The notes beneath the pieces are model-generated. The model ran no database searches. It was not told where the DNA came from and was given only the letters and a program-made list of their open reading frames with translations. DNA of 48,500 nucleotides, taken from contig JAKLKF010000053.1 in the NCBI GenBank assembly GCA_023150805.1, positions 1 to 48,500 on the forward strand, written 5' to 3'. Numbering within the stretch: the first letter of the stretch is position 1; the number at the start of each line of letters is the position of its first letter. Shown piece by piece: positions 42,771 to 48,500 of this stretch. The stretch comes from Myxococcota bacterium. GTDB taxonomy: Bacteria; Myxococcota_A; UBA796; UBA2385. The translations under genes and the position numbers were made by a program.

Positions 42771-43997
42771 CTAGCGACGTCTCCGGAGCGTGACCTCCAG
42801 GATCGCGCGGTCGTTGGCCTTGCTGACCGTGAGGGTGAAGTCGTCGACGGTCAGCCACTCCCCGGGGCGCGGGACGCGACCCAGCACGTTGAGCATGTAG
42901 CCGGCGACGGTCTCGAAGTCACCATCCGGCAGGTACAGGTCGCAGGCCTGCTCCAGGTGCTCCCGCTCGGCGCGGCCGCTGGCGACCCACTCCCGCTCGC
43001 CGCTGCGGCGGACCAGCTCGCGGGCGCGGTCGTTCTCGTCCTCGATCTCGCCCACGATCTCCTCGAGCAGGTCCTCGATGGTGATGATGCCCACGGCGCC
43101 GCCATACTCGTCCACCGCCACCGCCATGTGGCTGCGCTGCCGGCGCATCTCCACCAGCAGCTCGTCGACGCGCTTGAGCTCGGGCACGAACATGCAGGGG
43201 CGCATCACCGTGCTGACCGGCTGGCTCCAGTCGTCGGCCGCCAGCACGTCCTGGTGCAGGACCAGGCCCACGATCTGGTCGATCCGGTCGCGGTAGACCG
43301 GCAGGCGCGAGTGCCCGCTGATCGCCATCCGCCGCGCCACCTGGGCCACCGTCGTCGTCGAGGAGACGGCGACCACCTCGATGAGCGGCTTCATCGCGTC
43401 CTCGACCACCGACTCGGTGAACTGGAAGACGCGCTGGATCAGGGCCTGGTCGGCCGGGCGCAGCTCGCTGCCGCCCTCGGCGGAGTCCTCGAGCAGCAGG
43501 CGGATCTCCTCGCGGGTCGCCGTCGGCTGCCCCGGGCCCTGCCCGGCGCCCAGCAGGCGGGCCAGGCCGTCGAAGACGAGCAGGGCCGGGCTGAAGAGCA
43601 GGCTGAGCACCCGCAGCGGGAAGACGACCACGGGGGCCAGGCGGTCGGCGTGGTGCTGGTAGACCGCCTTGGGCACCAGCTCGCCGAAGGTCAGGGTCAG
43701 GGGCCAGAAGAAGACCACGGCGGCGGCCTCGGGCAGGCCCAGGTGGCGGGCCACCAGCACGGCCGAGACGGTGGCGCCGGTGATCGTCGCGAGGTTGGTG
43801 CCGATCAGGCAGGTGCCCAGCAGCCAGGTCGGCCGCTCGAGCAGGCGCAGCGCCAGGGCCGCGCCCCGTCCGCCCTTCTCCGCCTCGGTCCGCAGGTTCA
43901 GCCGGTCGGCGGAGACCACCGCGATCTCGGACCCCGAGAAGAAGCCCTCGCAGACCAGGCAGGCCAGCAGGACGCCGAGCAGGACGGGGGTCGTCAT
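42771..43997 (-). CDS. CNNM/CorC-type membrane protein (second of two)
   Basis: This 408-residue protein has an N-terminal CNNM transmembrane domain ('[17 protein letters not shown]', '[13 protein letters not shown]'), a CBS-domain pair ('[20 protein letters not shown]', '[20 protein letters not shown]', '[28 protein letters not shown]') and a C-terminal CorC_HlyC domain. Members are linked to magnesium (or cobalt) efflux and homeostasis; CBS domains bind adenine nucleotides. It is coupled to the preceding CNNM gene by a 4-base overlap. Confidence 0.92.
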   Translation of the reverse strand: MTTPVLLGVLLACLVCEGFFSGSEIAVVSADRLNLRTEAEKGGRGAALALRLLERPTWLLGTCLIGTNLATITGATVSAVLVARHLGLPEAAAVVFFWPLTLTFGELVPKAVYQHHADRLAPVVVFPLRVLSLLFSPALLVFDGLARLLGAGQGPGQPTATREEIRLLLEDSAEGGSELRPADQALIQRVFQFTESVVEDAMKPLIEVVAVSSTTTVAQVARRMAISGHSRLPVYRDRIDQIVGLVLHQDVLAADDWSQPVSTVMRPCMFVPELKRVDELLVEMRRQRSHMAVAVDEYGGAVGIITIEDLLEEIVGEIEDENDRARELVRRSGEREWVASGRAEREHLEQACDLYLPDGDFETVAGYMLNVLGRVPRPGEWLTVDDFTLTVSKANDRAILEVTLRRRR

Positions 43998-45400
43998 GGC
44001 TCGGCCCCCTCGGCGGCGGGGGGCGTCCGGGTCGGCAGCCGCACGGTGACCTCGGTGATGCGGCGCCCCTCCAGGCGCCGGACCGTGAACTGCACGCCGC
44101 TCCACTCGAACTCGTCGCCCTTGGCCGGCACGGTGCCGGCCTGGTCGAGCAGGAAGCCGGCGACGGTGTCGTACTCCCCCTCGGGCAGGGCCATGCCGAA
44201 GCGCTGCTCGAAGTCGTCGACGTCCATGTTCCCGCGGATCGTGTAGACGCCGTCGAGCACCCGCGTCACGTCCTGGGGTTGGTCGTCGCCCTCGTCGAGC
44301 AGCTCGCCCACCAGCTCGGCCAGCAGGTCGTCCAGGGTGACCAGGCCCACGACGTTGCCGTGCTCGTCGACGACCATGGCCAGGTGGAACTTCTGCGCCC
44401 GGAACTCCGCGAGCATGTCCTCGGCGCGCTTGCTGGTGGGGACGAAGCAGGCGGGGTGCAGCAGCTTCTGCAGCTCGCGGGTGGACAGGGCCAGCGCCCG
44501 GGGGGCGGACTCGCCGCCGGGCTCCCCCTCGCGCAGGCGGGCGGCGAGGTGGGGCAGCAGGTCCTTGACGACCAGCACGCCGACGATGTTGTCGGGGCGG
44601 CCTTGCCAGATGGGCACCCGGCTGTGGCCGGCGGCGCGGAGCTGGTCGACCAGCTCCTCCCAGGGCGTGGTCAGGCTCAGGCTGAACACGTCCGGCCGCG
44701 GCGTCATGAGGCGGCTCACGGTCAGGTCTCCGAACTCGAAGACCTTCTGGATCATCTCCTCCTCCATCGGCCGCACCGTGCCCGCCCGGCGCCCGTGCTC
44801 GATCAAGCTGAGCAGGTGCGCCTCTCGCAGCGCGGCCTGTCGGGTCGCGCCGCTGCCGCCGGTGATCACCAGCGCGGCCTCGGCCACGCGGGTGAGCGCC
44901 CAGCGCAGCGGGGAGACCAGGCGCGCGAAGAGCGCCAGCGGCGGCGCCAGCAGCGGCGCGAGCCGGCGGTTGTTGCGCAGGGCCAGGGTCTTGGGGAGCA
45001 CCTCGCCGAAGATGAGCAGCAGCGGCGTCAGGATGGCGACGTTGATCCACGGCCGGTCGGGGAAGGCGGTCACGACCAGGCCGGCCGTGACGGTGGACAG
45101 CAGGACGTTGACGAACTCGTTGCCGATCAGGATCGAGGCCAGGGTCCGCCGCGGCTCGGCCAGCAGCCGCTCCACCGTGGCGCTGCCGCCCTCCGCCGCC
45201 AGGGCGCGGCGCTCCATCGGCTGCAGGCTGAACAGCGCGGTCTCCGAGCCCGAGAAGAAGGCCGAGCAGCACAGGAGCAGGAGCGCGACGGCCAGGGTCG
45301 GCCCGACCGCGTCGGTGGCGCCGGCAGCGGGGGAGGCGACGGGCTCCGCGGCGGCGGCGAGGGCGATGCCCGTCGCGCCCAGCAGGAGCAGGGTGCGCAT
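43994..45400 (-). CDS. CNNM/CorC-type membrane protein (first of two)
   Basis: This 468-residue protein has an N-terminal hydrophobic leader, then the CNNM transmembrane domain ('SAFFSGSETALFSLQPMERR', 'LIFGEVLPKTLALRN'), a CBS pair ('MTPRPDVFSLSLTTPWEELV', 'GHSRVPIWQGRPDNIVGVL', 'FHLAMVVDEHGNVVGLVTLDDLLAELVGEL') and the CorC_HlyC domain. Same family as the following gene but clearly diverged, so an old duplication. It starts at ATG 45400 one base into the thiL stop region (TGATG) and overlaps the next gene by 4 bases. A role in divalent-cation handling follows from the family. Confidence 0.93.
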   Translation of the reverse strand: MRTLLLLGATGIALAAAAEPVASPAAGATDAVGPTLAVALLLLCCSAFFSGSETALFSLQPMERRALAAEGGSATVERLLAEPRRTLASILIGNEFVNVLLSTVTAGLVVTAFPDRPWINVAILTPLLLIFGEVLPKTLALRNNRRLAPLLAPPLALFARLVSPLRWALTRVAEAALVITGGSGATRQAALREAHLLSLIEHGRRAGTVRPMEEEMIQKVFEFGDLTVSRLMTPRPDVFSLSLTTPWEELVDQLRAAGHSRVPIWQGRPDNIVGVLVVKDLLPHLAARLREGEPGGESAPRALALSTRELQKLLHPACFVPTSKRAEDMLAEFRAQKFHLAMVVDEHGNVVGLVTLDDLLAELVGELLDEGDDQPQDVTRVLDGVYTIRGNMDVDDFEQRFGMALPEGEYDTVAGFLLDQAGTVPAKGDEFEWSGVQFTVRRLEGRRITEVTVRLPTRTPPAAEGAEP

Positions 45401-46356
45401 CACGAGGGGGTCACCCCGGGTGGGAAGTGATCGAACAGCGGCGCGGGCCAGGCCCGGTCGGCCAGGCGCGCGCCGCCCGAGGCGACGACCCGACCGACGC
45501 AGGTGACCCGGCGCCCGAGCTGCAGGGCGAGGTCGCGCACGGCGTCGGCGTCGGCGGGGTCGGCGGCGAAGAGGAGCTGGTAGTCGTCGCCGAAGGCGAG
45601 CTGCCGGGAGAGGCGGTGCTCGTCGGGCAGCCCGTGGAGCGCGGGGCCCGCGGGCAGGAGCGAGGGGTCGACGACCGCGCCGACGCCGCTGGCCTGGCAG
45701 AGCCGGGGCAGGTCCCGCGACAGGCCGTCGGAGAGGTCCATCATCGCGTGGGCCAGGCCGTGCAGGCCGAGGGCCGCGCCCAGCTCCACCGGGGGGTCCG
45801 GCCGCCGCAGCCAGGCCAGGCCCTGGGGGTGGTCGTCCAGGAAGCCTGCGGCCGCGTCCCCCAGCGCGCCCGAGACCCACAGGTCGTCTCCCGGGCGGGC
45901 GCCGTGACGGCCGACCGGCCGCACGCCGCGCCCCGCCATCGTCATGCTCAGCGCGATGGGCCCCGGGCTGGCCGTGGTGTCGCCGCCGACGAGCTGGGCC
46001 CCGAAGCGGGCCAGGCCGGCCCCCAGCCCGCGGCCGAAGCCTTCGGCCCAGGCGCCGTCGGCGGGCGCCGGCATCGACAGGGTCAACACCGCCCAGGTCG
46101 GCAGGCAGCCCATCGCCCCCACGTCCGAGGCGTTGACCGCGACCAGCTTCCAGCCCACGTCCTCCGCGCTGCTGCGCGCGTCCCAGTGCACCCCCTGGAC
46201 CATCGCGTCCACGGTCACGACCTCGCCGGGGCCCACCACGGCAGCGTCGTCGCCGGGCTCGGCGCATGGATGTGCCACCTGCCGGTGCCGGCTGGCCGCC
46301 GGGCGGTGGCGGAGCATCGTCGCGATCAGGCTTCGTTCGTCGGGGTCGTCAGGCAT
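45400..46356 (-). CDS. thiL: Thiamine-monophosphate kinase
   Basis: This 318-residue enzyme phosphorylates thiamine monophosphate to the active diphosphate. Marks: 'GDDAAVV' near residue 36, 'VTVDAMVQGVHWD' (usual 'D.LVEGVHF'), 'NASDVGAMG', 'LVGGDTTASPG', 'HAMMDLSDGLSRDL' and 'AFGDDYQLLFAA' (usual GEDYEL). The ATG at 46356 begins the family homology; the frame extends 32 codons upstream. It is 32 bases from the LpoA-like gene and touches the CNNM gene. No other thiamine gene is nearby. Confidence 0.93.
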   Translation of the reverse strand: MPDDPDERSLIATMLRHRPAASRHRQVAHPCAEPGDDAAVVGPGEVVTVDAMVQGVHWDARSSAEDVGWKLVAVNASDVGAMGCLPTWAVLTLSMPAPADGAWAEGFGRGLGAGLARFGAQLVGGDTTASPGPIALSMTMAGRGVRPVGRHGARPGDDLWVSGALGDAAAGFLDDHPQGLAWLRRPDPPVELGAALGLHGLAHAMMDLSDGLSRDLPRLCQASGVGAVVDPSLLPAGPALHGLPDEHRLSRQLAFGDDYQLLFAADPADADAVRDLALQLGRRVTCVGRVVASGGARLADRAWPAPLFDHFPPGVTPS

Positions 46357-46388
46357 GGGGCGCGCGTCGAAGGGCAGGCTACCACGCC

Positions 46389-48344
46389 TCACGGCGGCGA
46401 TGCGGGCGGAGCGCCCGGCGCGGGCGGGGCGTCGGCCTCGGGGGGGCGCCACAGGCTGATCCGCTCGGCCCCGACGCGCAGGACCAGCAGGTCGCGGTCG
46501 ATCTCCCGCCCCTCGCCGAAGCCCCGCGCCCCCGTGACCGGGTCGATCAGCCGGACCTTGCCGAGCTGGTCCCGGATCTCGTCGCGGTCCTCTCCGCCGG
46601 CCATCACCGCCGCGGCCACGACCCGGGCCGTGTCGTAGGCGACGGCGTCCAGCAGCACCGGCTCGCGGTCGAAGCTGCCCTGGTAGGTGGCGACGAAGGC
46701 TGTCACGGCCGGCCCGCCCTGGTCGGGCAGGAAGGCGTCCACGAACATCGCGCCGCGCATGTAGTCGGCGCCCTCCTCGACCACCGAGGGGTTGTTCCAG
46801 CCGTTCAGGCCCAGCAGCGGCACCCCCTCGCCGCCGAAGCGCGGCCGGAAGGTGCCGACCGGGAACTCTTCATAGGCCAGCGCGCTGGCGACCAGGGTCG
46901 AGCGCCGGAAGCTGTCGGGCAGGAAGATGGCGTCGAAGTCGATGTTCGGCGGGTCGGCCGTGCCCTTCTCGGGGCGGCGGCCGAGCTTGTTGCCCAGCAG
47001 GCGCGCCTCGTCCCGGTAGTCCTTGTCGTTGGGGTCGTAGGGCACGATGCGCACGACGGTGCCACCGCGCCGGGCCACGGCCGAGCCGAACAGGTCCCGG
47101 GCGCTGTCGCCGTAGGCGTTGCGCGGGTGCAGGACCCCGAAGGTCCGCAGGCCCAGCGTGTCCATGGCGTGGGCGACCAGGGCCTCGACCTGGGCCTGCA
47201 GCGAGAGGAAGCCGCCGAACACGTACTCGCCGGCGGCGGTGGGGTCGCCGGACTGGGTCATCGTGATCATCGGCACGCCCAGGCCCTGCGCGATCGGCGC
47301 CGCGGCGGCGACCTCGTCCTTGTGCAGGGGGCCCACCAGGGCCACGCAGCCCTTCTCGAGCACCAGCCGCTCCAGCTCCGCCACCGCAGTGGTCGCGGTC
47401 GCCTTGGTGTCGACGAAGACCAGCTCCAGGGGGTTGCCGGCCTGCTGGTTCGCCAGCGTGATCGCGTCCTTGATCCGCGCAGAGGCCGCCGCGTACTCCC
47501 CGGTCAGGGGCAGGAGCACGCCGACCCGGCCGGCCACCGTCGGATCACCGGCCGCGGCGCGGCGCGCGAGCAGCGCGGCCTGGGTCGCCTCGGGGCTGTC
47601 GGGCCAGGACGAGGCGATGGTGCGGGCCTGCAGCTCCACCTGGGCGAAGTCGCGCCGGGCCAGGGCCTGGCGGGCGCCGGCGAGCGCGCGGGCCGGCGGG
47701 CTCAGCGCCTGCCCCTGGGCGTCGACGGCCGGGGCGTCGTCTCGCGGGCCGGAGGGGCTGGCGAGCAGGTCGGCCAGGACCAGCCGCACCCGCTCGGCCA
47801 CCACGGGGTCCGCGCTGGCCAGCTCCAGGGCCTGGGCCGCCATCTCGCGCACCTTGCGGGTGGGGGTGCCCTCGTTCGCGGCGGTGCGGGCGAGCACGCG
47901 CAGGCGGTCGGCGCGCATCGTGTCCGGCGCCACCTCGGTGTCCTTGAGCTGGATCGTGGCGATGGTGTTCCCCGACAGCGTGCCCTCGGCGTCGACCAGG
48001 GCCATGCCCAGCACAGCGGCGTCCTTGACCGGGTGCGTGGGGTGGTCGAGCGCCGCCGCCTCGAACCAGCCGCGGGCGACGGCGAGATCGCCGGCCAGCC
48101 GCCGCTGCTCGCCGGCCCAGACCTTGGCCCACGGCAGCAGCTCGGCCTGCTCGCCGCCGGCCAGCCGCTCCAGGGCGGCGATGGCGGCCCCGCGGTCCTC
48201 TGCGGCCAGGGCCACCGCCTGGGTCACCGGCTCGGGCGCCTCGTCCTGCTGGCCCCGGCGCCCGGCGCCGGTCAGCAGCAGGCCCGCCAGCAGGAGGCCC
48301 GGGAGCCGGGCCGAGCGCGCGCCGCCGCGCGTGGGCCGCCTCAT
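46389..48344 (-). CDS. LpoA-like penicillin-binding-protein activator / LivK-type protein
   Basis: This 651-residue protein has a signal peptide (about residues 15-28), an alpha-helical repeat region with TPR-like spacing (about 35-260), and a C-terminal type I periplasmic-binding fold ('VGVLLPLTGEYAAASARIKDAITLA', 'VFVDTKATATTAV', 'ALVGPLHKDEVAAAAPIA', 'MITMTQSGDP', 'AYGDSARDLFGSAVA'). That two-part layout matches LpoA-type activators of the peptidoglycan synthase PBP1A. A lipobox Cys is not seen, unlike E. coli LpoA, so this one may be soluble in the periplasm. An amino-acid or ligand sensor is an alternative. Its start overlaps the dnaJ stop (ATGA). Confidence 0.9.
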   Translation of the reverse strand: MRRPTRGGARSARLPGLLLAGLLLTGAGRRGQQDEAPEPVTQAVALAAEDRGAAIAALERLAGGEQAELLPWAKVWAGEQRRLAGDLAVARGWFEAAALDHPTHPVKDAAVLGMALVDAEGTLSGNTIATIQLKDTEVAPDTMRADRLRVLARTAANEGTPTRKVREMAAQALELASADPVVAERVRLVLADLLASPSGPRDDAPAVDAQGQALSPPARALAGARQALARRDFAQVELQARTIASSWPDSPEATQAALLARRAAAGDPTVAGRVGVLLPLTGEYAAASARIKDAITLANQQAGNPLELVFVDTKATATTAVAELERLVLEKGCVALVGPLHKDEVAAAAPIAQGLGVPMITMTQSGDPTAAGEYVFGGFLSLQAQVEALVAHAMDTLGLRTFGVLHPRNAYGDSARDLFGSAVARRGGTVVRIVPYDPNDKDYRDEARLLGNKLGRRPEKGTADPPNIDFDAIFLPDSFRRSTLVASALAYEEFPVGTFRPRFGGEGVPLLGLNGWNNPSVVEEGADYMRGAMFVDAFLPDQGGPAVTAFVATYQGSFDREPVLLDAVAYDTARVVAAAVMAGGEDRDEIRDQLGKVRLIDPVTGARGFGEGREIDRDLLVLRVGAERISLWRPPEADAPPAPGAPPASPP

Positions 48345-48500
48345 GGCGCGCGCCCCTTGAGCTGCGCGTCGTAGGCGCTGCGCCGCGGGTAGGCCGAGGG
48401 GCCCAGGCTGCGGCCCAGCTCCGCCAGCAGCCGCCGGTCCTCGGCCGAGAGCGCGCTGGGGACCTCGACGACCACCTTGTAGTGGAGATCCCCGCGCCGG
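48341..48500 (-). CDS. dnaJ: DnaJ-type co-chaperone, C-terminal end only
   Basis: The 3' 160 bases of a gene enter from the right edge. The visible end reads '..RRGDLHYKVVVEVPSALSAEDRRLLAELGRSLG' and then about 20 residues, which is the last strand and helix of the DnaJ C-terminal domain ('GDL.V.V.VEVP..LS.EQ..LL'). The J-domain and zinc fingers would lie beyond the window, so it could also be a CbpA-type protein. The stop overlaps the ATG of the LpoA-like gene. Confidence 0.8.
   Translation of the reverse strand, partial: RRGDLHYKVVVEVPSALSAEDRRLLAELGRSLGPSAYPRRSAYDAQLKGRAP

Noticed and set aside
46266..48374. 702-codon plus-strand frame opposite the LpoA-like gene
   Set aside because: Low-complexity shadow; the minus-strand gene has a signal peptide and family motifs.

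Overview
The window is a very GC-rich, densely coded piece of bacterial chromosome. Codon third positions are almost always G or C, so long open frames also appear on the antisense of nearly every gene. The organism is Gram-negative: it has KDO-8-phosphate synthase, an LpoA-like penicillin-binding-protein activator, periplasmic cytochrome-type lipoproteins and many lipobox proteins. The style fits Myxococcota or a related delta-proteobacterial lineage: lipoproteins with long Gly/Asp/Pro/Ala tethers, Asp/Cys-rich repeats like those of MopE, multi-domain hybrid kinases, an ECF sigma/anti-sigma pair and a PGM1-like ligase. That placement is inference. I saw no rRNA, tRNA, CRISPR array, transposase, integrase or attachment site.

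Layout. 1-837: 3' end of a GNAT-like gene, followed by a 290-base gap (838-1127) filled with six consecutive hairpins; no gap in the window exceeds 300 bases. 1128-2522: a lipoprotein with Asp/Cys repeats and a discoidin/NADase-type glycan-binding domain protein. 2537-7558 (minus): clpB, an orphan phage/contractile-injection tail-tube gene, a lipoprotein form of protein-L-isoaspartate methyltransferase and an exported rhodanese. 7711-12284 (plus): an M13 metallopeptidase lipoprotein, a small lipoprotein resembling the FTR1 extracytoplasmic domain, an SGNH hydrolase and a 3-hydroxyisobutyrate-dehydrogenase-family enzyme. 12305-17057 (minus): a nucleotidyltransferase with a small partner gene, an arylsulfotransferase-like lipoprotein overlapping a UbiD decarboxylase, and a cytochrome P460 lipoprotein. 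17182-18302 (plus): an ECF sigma factor translationally coupled to a membrane anti-sigma candidate, divergent from the P460 gene.

18382-24279 (plus): a B12-binding radical SAM enzyme, then an operon of REC-kinase, PAS-kinase-REC-REC, a single-domain response regulator and a bile-acid/sodium-symporter-family transporter. 24263-29333 (minus): ftsH, a PGM1-like ATP-grasp peptide ligase and a polyprenyl-phosphate sugar transferase. kdsA starts divergently at 29413. 30280-34347: a ferredoxin-like domain on a long low-complexity arm, then a divergent pair of unknown genes: a winged-helix protein and a pseudo-ATPase that seem to share a promoter region. 34493-38173: a small membrane protein, an SCP2-like protein, ligA and a lipoprotein. 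38196-41546: trmJ and a lid-less dnaK, with an unknown coiled-coil gene divergent. 41575-48500 (minus): a tightly packed run of dnaJ (3' end only), an LpoA-like protein, thiL, two CNNM/CorC-type proteins and a zinc alcohol dehydrogenase.

How the genes fit together. Protein quality control (clpB, ftsH, dnaK, dnaJ, the exported methyltransferase), envelope building (kdsA, sugar transferase, LpoA-like protein) and surface or periplasmic lipoproteins dominate. Many same-strand neighbours overlap by 1-4 bases, which indicates translational coupling. The least explained parts are the tail-tube gene beside clpB, the winged-helix/pseudo-ATPase pair, the ferredoxin with its low-complexity arm, the PGM1-like ligase and the hairpin array.
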